Below, piece after piece: positions 34,635 to 49,514 of a DNA stretch of 64,000 nt; within the stretch, counting starts at the first letter, position 1, and every line of letters starts with the position of its first letter. Under the pieces are notes generated by a model. It was not told the origin of the DNA. It made no database searches and worked only from the letters and a program-made list of their open reading frames with translations. Location of the stretch: NCBI GenBank assembly GCA_021464245.1, contig JADCRB010000094.1, forward strand, positions 81,357-145,356, in the 5' to 3' direction. The DNA is from Carallia brachiata. Its lineage: Eukaryota; Streptophyta; Magnoliopsida; Malpighiales; Rhizophoraceae. The translations under genes were made by a program, and so were the position numbers.

Positions 34635-34707
34635 ACACGTGCCGAGGTTTCCCTAACGTGGCACATACATGTTCATGTCTCTTTTGCATCCCCAACACTA
34701 CGTGTGG
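34635..34707 (+). promoter_or_regulatory. Cluster of three ABRE/G-box-like elements upstream of the dehydrin
   Basis: ACGTG cores occur as tACACGTGCC (G-box CACGTG 34,636-34,641), AACGTGGC (34,655-34,662) and TACGTGTGG (34,699-34,707), 165-235 bp before the dehydrin ATG. Paired ABREs bound by ABF/AREB bZIP factors typically drive ABA- and drought-induced LEA genes; the function here is inferred. Confidence 0.65.
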
Positions 34708-34870
34708 AAACCTCATTTACATGCAAGAAAAAGTGGCTTCTTCTGTTCATCACCGCTATTCATTTTCTTTTTAAGTTCTTTCTCAATGATATCATTTCCT
34801 TACAATGTCAGAGCCCCGTCTGGTTGTTGTTTAAACGTTTGCTCAACATATACCATAGAGCAAAATCAAC

Positions 34871-35942
34871 ATGTCAGCTCACTTAAGAGATGAGTATGGG
34901 AATCCAGTTCAGCTCACGGATGAACATGGCAACCCGGTTGTGCTGACCGACGAGCACGGTGAGCTCGTCACCATCACTGGTTTAGCCACCAAACAACCTC
35001 TAACTGTTGCCTATGCAACACAAAGCAAGGTAAGTGAGACGGGTACAGAAACAACAGGCGATGTACCGAAGACTGAAGCCGGAACTGAGTCTGGGAAGGG
35101 TGGTGAGGCAGGCGAGCTTAAGAAAGAGGAGCAGCATGAAAGCTCCGGGGAGATTCAGCGGTCTACTAGTTCAAGCTCTAGCTCTGTAAGATGCATGTCA
35201 GCTTATTATATATACGGGGTAGCCCTTTGAATGATTGTGTGTGCGCTGTGACTTCTTGCATGCACAGACTATAAATAAACAACAAAGTCTTGGTTTTTGC
35301 ACAAATTGAGTCAGTTAGCCTGTGACATTCCTTGTACATAATATGGACAAATATTCTATAGCTTACATCATTAAACTGATGAGAGGAAGACAAAAGGGTA
35401 CTTATTAATGTTGTTTATCTTGCGAATGATACAGATAAGAGTAGTTAAATAATAATACAAATGAAGAAATTCTTAACATGAACATTGTAAGATATAAGAG
35501 AGTTCTTCGATCTTAAGGTTCAATGAGCTTGCCATATATATATATATATATATATATAACAAAAAATGCACGAATCCTTATCTATTGAAAAAGGATATTT
35601 TAATGGGCTGGAAAAAATTTGAGAAATTTTAGGTCCTATTCATCATATTCGATCTCCTTTGCTCTATTATTACCATCTTCACCGTCGTTGTGCGCCTTTC
35701 AGTCCGAGGATGATGGGCAAGGAGGGAGAAGGAAGAAAAAGAAGGGACTTACGCAAAAATTAAAGGAGAAACTCTCACTAAGTGGAAAGCACAAGGAAGA
35801 GCAGGGGCAGCATGCAAGTGAACCTGGCACAACCACTACTACTGCAGGAGAAGCCCCTTCTCCCGGAGGTGAGCAGCACCATGAGCATAAGAGTGTACTT
35901 GAAAAGATCAAGGAGAAATTGCCTGGCCACCATAGCCACTAG
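34871..35942 (+). CDS. DHN: Dehydrin (group 2 LEA), Y3SK2 type
   Basis: Two exons, 34,871-35,185 and 35,703-35,942, with a GT-AG intron that sits within the serine tract, as usual for SK dehydrins; 184 aa. The N-terminus has three Y-segment-like units (RDEYGNP, TDEHGNP, TDEHGEL, the last degenerate). A serine stretch (STSSSSSS) followed by [15 protein letters not shown] is the S-segment and basic linker. Two lysine-rich K-segments follow: a variant ([14 protein letters not shown]) and a canonical one at the C-terminus ([16 protein letters not shown]). The protein is highly hydrophilic with no Trp. Dehydrins protect membranes and proteins during drying and cold; the phosphorylatable S-segment can direct nuclear entry. 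ABRE-like sites upstream suggest ABA induction. Confidence 0.95.
35536..35558. repeat. (AT)n microsatellite in the dehydrin intron
   Basis: About eleven uninterrupted at units. Confidence 0.9.
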
Positions 35943-36829
35943 GTGGAATATGTGCATCTTCTATGTGCATGACATTCAGTGCCTTGTATAAAATGTATGC
36001 AATGCTTGTTAACCTGTTGCTGGTTTGAGGAATTGGGAAGTCTTGAATTTGTATGTGGTTGGCTTTGTTGTGAGTTGTTGTGGAAGCAAACTTTGGGGTA
36101 AATAGTGCATGAAAAGGCCTGTAATCATGTTTAAGCTTCATGAATAAATAATTAAATAGTTTGCATTTCTATCATTTTTAAACATCGCTGTTTGCTTGTG
36201 TTTTACTTGGAATCATAGATGCGGAGGGACAGCTACCGATCTACCTCCCTTGTTCAACAATGTCTTTTGGATTTTTAATTGGAGAACTTGTGCTGTTAGT
36301 TCTTTTTGGATGAATGGAACAATGTTCAATGAATAAAAATCTCTCTTTAAATCCGTTGAGAAAAAAAAAAATTCTCTTCAATATTGCTTCTCCAAAGAGG
36401 TCTTTCTAGTGACAAAGCAACAATATAGACCCAACGCAGTCACGACCACTAACAAGCAGAAAAGTGATCGTTGGCAGCGGCAGAGCACCCTCAGATAAGA
36501 TTGGGAGATGAAGTTATAACGTTATAGGTGGTTCTAATTACTTGTGAGGGGGTTCGAATTGCAAATATAAATTTCTACAAAGAGCAATGTTACGGTCAAA
36601 CAGACAAGCAAGTAAACAACAGTAACACCCAAAAGAACCAATTGCTGCATAACAAGAGCCGAGATCCAAACCAAAACGATGGTGGATTGAATGGTTTGTC
36701 GTCCCCACTACATCGCAGCACAGGAGCGTAAGTGCTAGCACGGGGGCCAGAATTGAATTCCTCACCTTGTTCCCCTCTGTGGCGGGCCAAAAACTGTACT
36801 TGGAAAATCAGAGTACTGCAAATGGTGTG
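35943..36829. other. Convergent intergenic region between dehydrin and RPT4
   Basis: Holds the dehydrin 3' UTR (to about 36,170, with aataaataattaaat near 36,143) and, on the minus strand, the RPT4 3' UTR. No gene in between. Confidence 0.5.
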
Positions 36830-39690
<2,861 letters not shown>

Positions 39691-40486
39691 TCTCTTCGAT
39701 CTTGCTTGCTTCTCGTCTCCGATGGTGTTCTTTGCAAACTTGAACAGTTAAAAAAAATAAAGTCCCAATTAAAAAAAAAAATACATCTACGCTTGTGTCA
39801 GAAAAGTATTTTTAAATATATATTTTTTTTCTCAACCAAGAAAAATAATTTATAAACATTTTCAAGAATTAGCCAAAAATGCCTTAATTCCCCTCAAAGT
39901 TGGATTTGTATACTTTAATGAGCCCACCGACTTGGTCTGCCCTTATACGCTTTCTAGTCCAAGGTGGCCCATATTTAATGGGCCTATTGTCTTATTGGGC
40001 CCTGCTAACAAAACATTGGTAATTCCATAATCCCCGTCCCAAGGGGAGAACTCGGCATAGACTGACTGATTAGCCGAGTGATGGTGAGAGTTCGAACTTC
40101 CATTCCTCCTCATGTATTCTCTCTTCTGAGGCCCTGACCTCTCTTCCTTACACCCAAAAAAAACAATGGTAACCATTTTTGGTTGGAATTTATGAAGCCT
40201 GTAATAGGAACTGTTCGTAGCTAACAATTGTTAACCATCATTTGACTTGGTAGTTACTAAAAATAGGCGCCAAGGCCAACCGACTCTTTTTACTCTTAAC
40301 AAAAATCTCTCCATAAACATTGCCTCATTAATGGGAGAGCAAAAATCCATCACAGCTGTAAATTTTCATCTCCATTTATAATCAAGAAAAATGGAATAAC
40401 AAACTAGTTCAATCCCCATTATAGGGATTGATAGAAATACAGAGACCTTTTTTTTTTTTTCCAAAGATCTTCACTCCCAGGAGGGA
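39691..40486. promoter_or_regulatory. Divergent promoter region between RPT4 and the receptor kinase
   Basis: 796 bp between two ATGs facing apart. T-rich tracts occur near 39,765 and 40,450. No specific element can be assigned with confidence. Confidence 0.4.
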
Positions 40487-43096
40487 ATGGAGATAGAAAA
40501 GAAGCCAAGAACATCAAAAACAAAGGTTTTTCTATCTTCAATGGCATCACCACCATCATCATCGTCGATGGCGATCCTCCTGGTTCTCCTCCACGCTTTG
40601 CTGATAGGCTCAGCCATTAACCCCGCAAACGCGGCCACCACATTTCAGCCAGCTGATGAGATCCTCATCAGCTGTGGAGCCAAAAGCCTGTCTGCTCTCC
40701 CAGATGGAAGAGTCTTCAAGAACGACCATGAAATGCAAAGTTACTTGAAAACAAGCGAAGACATTTTAGTGTCTGTCCCTTCTGCTGATGATGTTCCATC
40801 CGGCATTTATCTATCTGCCAGGATTTTTAAAGAGGAATCAGTTTATTCCTTCACCTTGAAAAGTCCTGGATGGCATTGGGTGCGCCTGCATTTCTTTCCT
40901 CTCAATAATACCCAATTCGATCTTCAAAAATCGACATTCGACGTTGCCACCGATAAGTATGTCCTTCTCCACAACTTCAATGTCGATAATAGTACTAAAG
41001 CTAAGTTGAAGGAGTATCTTATCAATGTGGATGAGGCCAAGTTTTCTCTCCGTTTCAAACCTTTGAAGAATTCTGCTGCTTTCATTAATGCCATTGAGAT
41101 TGTTTCGGCCCCAGACATTTTGATCTCTGATCAAGCCACCAACCTTTTCCCGGTAAATAGCGTTCCTGGATTGGGCAAGAATGGCTACGAAGTTGTTTAT
41201 AGGCTAAATGTCGGAGGACCTTTGATTACCTCAGCAAATGACACCCTTTGGAGGACTTGGGAATCTGATAAGCCATATCTCAAGAACGAGGCCATGGCTA
41301 ATAGCACATCTATTCCTACCAATTCCATCAAATATCCTTCAGGAACATCACCACTTATTGCACCAGCAACAGTTTATGCATCTGCGGTGGAGATGGCTGA
41401 TTCAAAGACAATCAGGACGAATTTCAACATAACGTGGAATTTTCATGTCGATCCAGCATTTAACTACATAGTTCGGCTGCACTTTTGTGACATTGTGAGC
41501 AAATCCCTCAATGATCTCTACTTTAATGTGTACATTAATGGCAAAACGGCAATTTCTGGTTTGGATTTGTCTTCCCTCACTAATGAATTGGCAGCCGTAT
41601 ATTATAAAGACATTGTTGTTAATGCTAACTTGACGTCGAATGGACTCACCGTTGATATCGGTCCGATGAATGAAGATACTGGCACGAGAAATGCTATTCT
41701 AAATGGATTGGAGGTCTTGAAGATGAGCAATTCGGTTAACAGTTTGGATGGAGAGTTTGGGGTTGATGGTCAAAAGGTTCTTGCCAACCGCGGCACTGTT
41801 GCTGCAGTAGGTTTTGCAATGATGTTTGGTGCTTTTGTTGGTCTTGGCGCAATGGTGATCAAGTGGCACAAGAGACCCCAAGATTGGCAAAAGAGAAACA
41901 GTTTCTCTTCCTGGTTGCTTCCTCTCCATGCTGGTGATGCCAGTTTTATGACGAGCAAAACCTCGATGGGATCTCACAAGACCAACTTTTACTCCTCATC
42001 TCTTGGCTTGGGCCGATATTTCTCTTTGGCAGAGTTGCAGGAAGCCACCAAGAACTTCGATTCAAGCACTATAATAGGTGTTGGTGGCTTTGGAAACGTC
42101 TATCTTGGTGTCATTGATGAAGATACCAAAGTTGCTGTCAAAAGAGGGAACCCACAATCTGAACAAGGGATCACAGAGTTCCAGACAGAAATTCAAATGC
42201 TGTCCAAGCTCAGGCACAGGCACTTGGTGTCATTGATTGGCTATTGTGATGAGAACGATGAAATGATCCTAGTTTATGAGTATATGTCCAATGGGCCTTT
42301 CAGAGACCACTTGTATGGCAAGAACTTGCCAGCATTGCCATGGAAGCAGAGGCTAGAGATCTGTATTGGAGCAGCTCGGGGACTTCATTACTTACATACT
42401 GGCACTGCGCAAGGTATCATCCACCGGGATGTTAAGACCACAAACATTTTGCTTGACGATGCCTTTGTTGCCAAGGTTTCAGATTTCGGGTTGTCCAAAG
42501 ATGCACCAATCGGACAAGGTCATGTGAGCACTGCGGTGAAAGGAAGCTTTGGCTACTTGGACCCCGAGTACTTCAGGATGCAGCAACTGACAGATAAGTC
42601 GGACGTATACTCGTTTGGAGTTGTGCTGCTTGAGGTCCTGTGTGCCAGGCCTCCCATTAGCCCACAACTCCCAAGAGAACAGGTTAACTTGGCCGAGTGG
42701 GCAATGCAATGGAAGAGGAAGGGCATGCTTGAAAAGATCATGGACCCTAGTCTTGTTGGTACTATCAACCCTGAATCGCTGAACAAGTTTGCCGAGGCAG
42801 CCGAGAAGTGCTTAGCTGACAATGGCGTCGATAGGCCTTCTATGGGAGATGTCCTGTGGAACTTGGAGTATGCTTTGCAGCTTCAAGAGGCTTTCACACA
42901 AGGAAAGGCTGAAGATGAAGGTGGATTATCCACCATTGTAGCCGCCTCTCCTGCTGTTGCACCCGCCCCTAATGCTACCTTCACCTCTGATAACCGTCCT
43001 GCAACTGCCTCTGAAGAGGGCAAAGGTCCAGCTAAAGTTCAGACTACTGATGACCATTCAATGTTAAATCAGTTTTCCACTCTCAGTGGCAGGTAA
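40487..43096 (+). CDS. BUPS1: CrRLK1L receptor kinase, BUPS1/BUPS2 type
   Basis: A single exon of 869 codons. A hydrophobic signal peptide lies near residues 28-48 (MAILLVLLHALLIGSA). The malectin-like ectodomain runs from about 52 to 420 (ILISCGAKS, PGWHWVRLHFFPL, NAIEIVSAPD, YRLNVGGPLI, LHFCDIVSKSLNDLYFNVYI). The transmembrane segment is at about 438-458. The Ser/Thr kinase begins near residue 511, with glycine loop GVGGFGNV (531), catalytic Lys552 (VAVKRG), HRD at 646-648 (HRDVKTTNILL) and DFG at 666-668, so it should be active. The ectodomain (especially CDIVSKSLNDLYFNVYINGK and SNSVNSLDGEFGVDG) and the MEI.KKP start match Arabidopsis At4g39110/At2g21480 (BUPS1/2). Those kinases act in pollen tubes with ANXUR receptors, sensing RALF4/19 to keep the tube intact. 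The pollen role is inferred. The upstream ATG was chosen because the matching N-terminus starts there. Confidence 0.93.
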   Translation: MEIEKKPRTSKTKVFLSSMASPPSSSSMAILLVLLHALLIGSAINPANAATTFQPADEILISCGAKSLSALPDGRVFKNDHEMQSYLKTSEDILVSVPSADDVPSGIYLSARIFKEESVYSFTLKSPGWHWVRLHFFPLNNTQFDLQKSTFDVATDKYVLLHNFNVDNSTKAKLKEYLINVDEAKFSLRFKPLKNSAAFINAIEIVSAPDILISDQATNLFPVNSVPGLGKNGYEVVYRLNVGGPLITSANDTLWRTWESDKPYLKNEAMANSTSIPTNSIKYPSGTSPLIAPATVYASAVEMADSKTIRTNFNITWNFHVDPAFNYIVRLHFCDIVSKSLNDLYFNVYINGKTAISGLDLSSLTNELAAVYYKDIVVNANLTSNGLTVDIGPMNEDTGTRNAILNGLEVLKMSNSVNSLDGEFGVDGQKVLANRGTVAAVGFAMMFGAFVGLGAMVIKWHKRPQDWQKRNSFSSWLLPLHAGDASFMTSKTSMGSHKTNFYSSSLGLGRYFSLAELQEATKNFDSSTIIGVGGFGNVYLGVIDEDTKVAVKRGNPQSEQGITEFQTEIQMLSKLRHRHLVSLIGYCDENDEMILVYEYMSNGPFRDHLYGKNLPALPWKQRLEICIGAARGLHYLHTGTAQGIIHRDVKTTNILLDDAFVAKVSDFGLSKDAPIGQGHVSTAVKGSFGYLDPEYFRMQQLTDKSDVYSFGVVLLEVLCARPPISPQLPREQVNLAEWAMQWKRKGMLEKIMDPSLVGTINPESLNKFAEAAEKCLADNGVDRPSMGDVLWNLEYALQLQEAFTQGKAEDEGGLSTIVAASPAVAPAPNATFTSDNRPATASEEGKGPAKVQTTDDHSMLNQFSTLSGR

Positions 43097-45299
43097 ATTT
43101 CACACTATAATTGAGCAGTCATCCGAAAAATTGTACAATTAAACCACCACAGGCAGATCATATATTTGGGGCACTGATGGTGGCTTTTGCTTTCTTCTTA
43201 TGTGTGGAGCCGATGTCATGGTCCAAGCAATTTTATAAATCATATCAATGTAATAAGCTAATATAAGTGCTGGTGTCAGGTAGATGTGTATATGCAGTAG
43301 TATTATCCCAAAATTTTATGCCAATTCCTATCGAAGGTCATGATAGAAATTCTGCAATCATGATCATAGCAGATTGCTCAACCGCAGTGAATAAGCAAAG
43401 AAGTTCTGCATTCAACTGATACAGCATCTCTACTTTTGAGGAAAACTACATGGAATAAACATAAGTAGTCATAAAATTAGCACGGGACTTGAATATTATA
43501 TCGTAAAAATTGTATTGAATTTGAAAAAAAAAAAAATGAATCGTTGGATTAATTGCGTGTTACATTAAGCGTATCTACGTAAAATTTTGCTTTTCTTTTT
43601 TGGCCAGCAAGAACTTGCAATGCAATCCTGTCAAATCCTGACTAACCTCGTCAATCTGGTTGAAATTAGAATCTCTAAACAAAATATGCTAGTTTAAACA
43701 AAATTTGACCCTATTAATCAACCAATCAACCTAAAGTTTAAGGTGGGAAGTAAGACCTAAAAATGAATGGCATTCTAAACTCTAATGATCTTATTATGTG
43801 GAAATCCGTTGGATTATAAAAGTCCGATCAATCTAAAAATTTAAAAAAATTTAAACTGCGGGGTGAAATCGGATTTGGTATGAATCTATTACATAGACGT
43901 GATCAAATTCAACTTGTGGGATTCATTGTTCTTGACTTGACCAAAAGAATGGGTTGGGTACCGTTCTTCAATTGACTTTCCTGGAATGTGCGTCGAGACT
44001 GGAAACTAAACATAAGGAAACCACGAGTAGTCTAAACCACCAGGCGCAAGAAACAGACTTGTCGTCACTTGTCGTCAGTGGTCACCGCCGGGCGCCGTTC
44101 ACACAAACTATGATACCACGGAAAGCCACTCCTCTTCATCGGACTGTAAACAAAGAGCCACTGAGCGCGAAAAACATATATATATCTAATTCGCTGTTAA
44201 TCTTCCACGAAAGAAGAATACGGAAAGAAAAAATTCAGTTTACATTACAAAAGGGTTATGTACCTAATTACAAAAACAATTGGGTCATGAAAAATTGGCG
44301 GGCTGAAAATTTCATAAGACGTTAAGTCGTAAAATAATTTAACCTTAATTTTTATTTAGGATTATTTTTAAAATAATATTAAAATGATATGAATTATACA
44401 GTTAAATTTATGAAAAAAAAATATAGATAAATTATGACATGACACTGGATGAGATCATATTACTATTTAACTAAATATAACATGTAATTTTTCTCTTTTA
44501 TTTATTGGTTGTATGGTCTTTTAGTCTATGAATGTATAAAATTGAAATGAACTTTATCTTACTTGTACACCATTAATGGATAGAGTGCCATTACATCTCC
44601 AGAATCGGGTATCTGTCCGAATGTTTTTTTGTGCAACAAGACAGTAATTTTGTGCAACAAGACTGCTATTTTGTGCAACAAAAAAAAACAAAAAAATATA
44701 AATTTTTTTTGTTGCATAAAATATCAGTATTGTTGTATAAAATTACTGTCTTGTTGCACAAAAAAATATTCGGGCAGATGTCCGATCCTGGCAACCTAAT
44801 TTTTTCGTAATGGATAAGGAGTTAATGATCAAGTCGTTGACACCAACTGTAAAAATGAGAGGAGGGAAGGGGATGGGGCCAGAAATCAAATGCCCCCAAA
44901 AAGGTTATCACATCAGGGTGTTGAGTGAACAAGAGAAAGTGTAGATAAGGTTGTGGATGTGCATGTACTTGCACGAATAATCAATCTAATTAATTATTCC
45001 CACATTGAATATAAAAAAAAAAAAAAAGAAAAGACAAAACTGAGGGGTGCATCTTGATTTGGCTTAAGAAGAGGCTGAGGCTCATAGCCAACCCACATTT
45101 ATCGAGGCCCATATGAACCATACTTGTATGTATGTGCTAAATTCTTCTTCTGTTCTATCCATGATCATTTGTGAGGCCTTAGCCTCATTGCCATTCTCTT
45201 ACCCTTGCATATCCATCACATATAAGTAATCAAGAAACCGCACATTGTGGTTCATTCGTGCCCTTCGTCTTCTTAATTTCTCTCTCCCTCAAAATCAAA
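43097..45299. other. Intergenic region between the receptor kinase and the OXS3-like gene
   Basis: 3' UTR of the kinase is likely to about 43,300. A MITE-like hairpin lies at 44,591-44,802. The ORF at 43,954-44,325 (+) has no family features. A short leader with ttctctctccctc precedes the ATG at 45,300. Confidence 0.45.
44591..44802. mobile_element. Hairpin MITE, possibly Tc1/mariner-like
   Basis: The left arm ccagaatcgggtatctgtcc ... tttttttgtgcaacaagaca is the near-perfect complement of the right arm (tgtcttgttgcacaaaaaaa ... gggcagatgtccgatcctgg). The inner sequence repeats ttttgtgcaacaagac three times on the left. Flanking TA dinucleotides could be the target duplication. The whole can fold into one long hairpin. 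Confidence 0.7.
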
Positions 45300-45385
45300 A
45301 TGGAAAGTCAAGACGAAAAGTTGATAGCTTTTGACATGAATTCGCTGCGATCAAGTCTTCCGCAGAAGTAAGGATGCAAATCTTG

Positions 45386-45418
<33 letters not shown>

Positions 45419-45679
45419 ACGTAGTCTTTGGAAAGATTGAAATTTGATCGTTGCATGCGTGTGTTTGATGTTGTTTTTTTTTTTTAAAGCAGGAGAGGGT
45501 TGTCAAGGTATTATTCGGGGAAATCAAGGTCATTTGCATGCATTGCGGACGTTCATTGTCTTGAAGACTTGAAGAAACCGGAGCAACCTGATGCCAAGAA
45601 AAGAAAGAAATATTCTCCATATCCTTGTCGGAGGGTGTCCAGTGCCACCCAATGTGCCACCCCATGCGTTGGTGCGTAA
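45300..45679 (+). CDS. Small OXIDATIVE STRESS 3 (OXS3)-like protein
   Basis: Two exons, 45,300-45,367 and 45,493-45,679 (donor aa/gtaagg, acceptor aaagcag/g), encode 84 aa. The conserved part is GLSRYYSGKSRSFACIADVH followed by CLEDLKKPEQPDAKKRKKY, the GLS-x-x-(Y/F)-x-GKS-x-SF ... LEDL-x-KPE signature of the OXS3 family. The second part is a basic, NLS-like stretch, and the C-terminus is Cys-rich (CRRVSSATQCATPCVGA). Arabidopsis OXS3 and its short paralogues are nuclear-speckle or chromatin-associated proteins linked to heavy-metal and oxidative stress tolerance. The short length is normal for the small paralogues. The role is inferred from the family signature alone. Confidence 0.72.
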
Positions 45680-46079
45680 AAAAATTCAAAAAAAAAAAAG
45701 AAAAAAAAAAGGTCAGAAGTAAATCAAATGCTTTTTGAAACTTTTTGGGTTTTCCCAGATGTACAGAAATAATTTTGCTGTTTTCCATACTTTTATAATT
45801 CCTATGTGACAGTTTTGCAATTTCCATCGTTGAATTCAGTGTTGTGTTAGTTCCTTCTTCTTCTTTTTTTTTTCCTTTCTTTTTCTCATTTCACGATTCA
45901 TTCATCGAAATCTGGAAAAACTCAGATGAATGTATGAGAAAAAAAAAAAAACAGAAATTTCAGATCCCTTGTTGTCTTTTCTATTCGTTATAGCGCGTAG
46001 CATGGAACCCCAACCACCGCAAAGAATAATAATTTATTTTGATCGTCTAAGCACCCAAAGGGGGGAAAAAATTTAAAAA

Positions 46080-47770
46080 AAAATCTTAAAAAATTGTACC
46101 CGTGAATGCAAGATTAGGATTTGATTCCCAAGAGGAGCTTCCCCGTGCAGAGAGAACCACTCCATCAGGCTCCTTCTCCTCAGCAAAAGTTTCCCTGTGA
46201 AAATTAAAAAGGCACACAAAGCAGTAAGTAGATTATCCAATATCAGATCTTATAATATCTAAATGCACAAGAGAAAAAGTTAACGGGCATATAAATTTGT
46301 CATATGAAATGTTCATATTGCAACAATTAATATATTTTATAAAACTACAATAATAAAATGTATAATAAAAAAATATAATTATTTTTTTTATTTACATTTT
46401 ATCTTTACGATTGCACAAGCTAATTGTTACAATATAACTACAATATGTCCATGCAGTAGAATTAGGTACGTCAAATCTGAAGTTTAAACAGGTATTTGCA
46501 GAAAAGGAACTCTAGGCAGCGATATGGAAGTAGGGAGGTCCTGCCTCCAAAAGCAATGAGAGGACAAAATAATGGGAAACTGCATAATGTGAAAACTTTC
46601 CATTGATGCCATCCATTTTGCTATTGAGGCATTTTGAAAACACAACTTGCCAATCTATGAGGCAGGAAACCAATGAGATGCAGGCAAACCTATGCATGAT
46701 ATAGATATTGCAAGTGAACTCCTGATGGAAATACTCTAAAGTGAGCGTAGTCCCCCCAGTGACTGTAGAAGTAAGCACCAACAGGACCTAAGAATGAAGT
46801 AAAAGGGGAAATTAAAGCAAAATGATCATCACATTAAAACTCATAATGAGAAAGTATTCTAAAAAGCAAAGTGAAAAGTTTACCTTTTTGAGGATAGTAA
46901 TATAGTTTGCTGCATGTCTTTGTCAAGATCATCACCAACTCAAAGCAGATTAGATGTGAAAGATGAAATATAGAGCAATCTAAGCAGCGGAGAGGTCCCC
47001 AAGTTGAGAAACTTGATTAACATTTCAGCTAAAACCCATAATGCCACCACATTTGGTGTAGAAAATCCATATTCCAATAACGAATATCCTACAAGAAAAC
47101 ATCGTGAGAAAAACGAAAAAGAACGATTGAAAAACCCGAAAAGGAAGAAAATTCATGTGAAAAACTGAGAACCAATAATTATAGGGGGAAAAAAAAGTGA
47201 AACCCGAAGAAAAGAAAGATTTAAATGAAGGACTGAGAACAAGAAAATAATAATTATCCAAGAGAATCTAAAAGAAAGAGTGATAACAAGAAAAACATCA
47301 GGAGGAAAAGGGAAGAAAGAGGATGCCATAATTAAAAGACTGAAAAAAAATAACAGAGTAAAAGAAGCAAGAAGCAGAATCTTGATTGAAGACTGAGAGA
47401 AAACACCAGGCAAGCCACACTTTTGGGCCTTTTTAAATATGAAACCACAACACATTCCTGAAACTGAAAAGCCAAAAAAGAAAAAACAAAATCATTTTCC
47501 AAACCTGAAACCTCAACTTTTACTTTTTTTCTTGAAGCTCTTGGAGGAAAGGAAGAAAGAAAATCAAGAGAAAAAAGAAAAAAAGTATGACTGGCAAAGC
47601 AACTTTACCAAATCAAGAAAGAGAGCTTTACTTGCACTAGGTTCGGATGCAATCTCTCGCATCAAAACAACAAAAGTAGAAGAATAAACCTCTTTGATCT
47701 CTCGAATTGAAAGGAGCCTAGCAGAGAAGAAAGACCAACGGCTACTTTTTTTTTTTAGGAATACCAACGG
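46080..47770 (-). other. Unresolved minus-strand region, possible transcript
   Basis: Several short minus-strand stretches look exon-like. At 46,200-46,095 a frame reads ETFAEEKEPDGVVLSARGSS after an acag acceptor. At 46,790-46,690 another reads VGAYFYSHWGDYAHFRVFPS. At about 47,680-47,630 a third, MREIASEPSASKALFLDL, runs up to a GTAAAG donor. Between them the sequence is A/T homopolymer-rich. No family is recognised and the frames could not be joined convincingly. It may be a non-coding transcript, a gene relic, or chance. Confidence 0.25.
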
Positions 47771-47799
47771 CTACTTGTAAGAAACAAGATGGGAAATCC

Positions 47800-49510
47800 C
47801 CCCTTGCGGATTGCTTGTCCGACCAATGGGGATTTTTATTATTTATATTATTATTATTATTACCATTATTATTTAACAACGTTGAGCATTCAGTAAGTTA
47901 GTTTTTACTACTTGAGACAGCGGACTGTTAATAATTTAATATATTTTTTTACATTTAACTTAAATTTAAGTTTCAATTCACGTCGATTACAATTGAATCT
48001 GAATACATAAAGTATAAGTTTTAGATTCTTTATCTCTTTAGTCAATTTAAGAGATTAACATTCAACCTTAATAGCGGTGAGTTTTTTCTTTATAAGAAAA
48101 ATTAAATAAAGATAATAATGAATAAACGTGATCTCAACTTACACGTGCGATAATTTATTTGTATATTGGTAATATATGTTTTTGGTTGATTAAAAAAAAA
48201 AAAAAAAAAAGCTAAGTCTGTTTTGATTTACAAATCAGGACAAAAGAAAACAGAAAGGGAAAGTCAACGGCTATAAATGCTTGATGAGTCCTGACACTGC
48301 CGTTGAGATTGCTTCTTTCTTCTGTATCCTCGCTGTTGTGGATTTTGTCTGCATAGCTTGAGTCATACACCGCTGTTTAGTATTAATTAATTAAATAACA
48401 AAAAGTGATTATTGTCCTATCAACTGATTAAGTCGGTTAATAATACTCCCAAGGCCGAAATTGACGGACATCCAATAGTTCAGTTTGTTGGGCCGGGCTC
48501 AAAATCCAAAAACTACAGCGAACCAAATTTAGTTAACAATTTCTTACAGCCCAAGTTTTGAACAAAATAAAAACTAGTAGTGTGCTTTTAAGACTAAAAT
48601 TATTAATCACGCCTTTATTAGTCAGTAGTACAAATTACGAGACTGTTCGAATTGTATTGGTCACACAGATCCAAGGAAGTTGGGCCTACTGGTGCCATTT
48701 TGTCAACCTGTTTTGGACCCAGAATTACAACATATTGGGCTTTTGGGCTATCTTGAACGAAACTGGGCTGAGGCAGCCAGCAACTTGCGAGACACAGCTA
48801 TGGGCCCAGAGCTAATATCGCTTGCTGCCTCCGTGCTGTTTTTGGTCAAACTACTTTTTTTTTTTTAGAATTCAAACTTGAGGTTGAGCATTTACTCAAC
48901 TGATTGAGAAGGTTTTACTCAACTGATCGAGGAAGTTGTATCTCAACCAGCATGTGGGGATTCAAATACTACCAAACTTCACTTTCCCCTTCCCAAATAC
49001 CCAATAAAACTCCTTATAAACAAAAAAAAAAAAAATTCAAACTCGATATTTTTAATCAAAAAATCATTCTAGTTTTATTTCAATATTAATTAAACTGTAA
49101 CTTGCTAGTCGGCTCTGGTGGAGGCCGATACGTTGCCGGTCCATTACCTCTTCTGATTTATGTACTGCAGCACCTATAGTTGCGAGACTACGAGGACATC
49201 ATTTTTATGTTGACATTCTTGGAAAAAAAAAAAAATTTGCATCACGTTACCATTAATGTTCAATCCAGGCTCTGCAGAGATCTCCAATTCACCATGAATC
49301 TTATTTCACATCCTTATGATTTATCCATACCAAAGTTGCTACTAAACACTAATGTTACACTTTGTTCCGCATACCAAAAACAATTGTATCTTTACAATAT
49401 GGTAATAATCTGCCAACCAATTATGTTGATATACACTATAGATGCGTTTTATACACGACCTTCCTTTCACCATTTCCAATCCCAGGAAAACACTAAATCT
49501 GCAAACCAAT
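47800..49510. other. Intergenic DNA, 3' side of the BEL1-like gene
   Basis: No gene recognised. An att/tta-rich tract lies near 47,840-47,875, an A20 run at 48,192, and a tactcaactgat pair at 48,892-48,928. The BEL1-like 3' UTR probably lies in the last 200-400 bp. Confidence 0.45.
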
Positions 49511-49514
49511 CATT

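Noticed and set aside
43954..44325. 123-codon plus-strand ORF
   Set aside because: No conserved motif, no plausible gene structure around it, ordinary intergenic composition.
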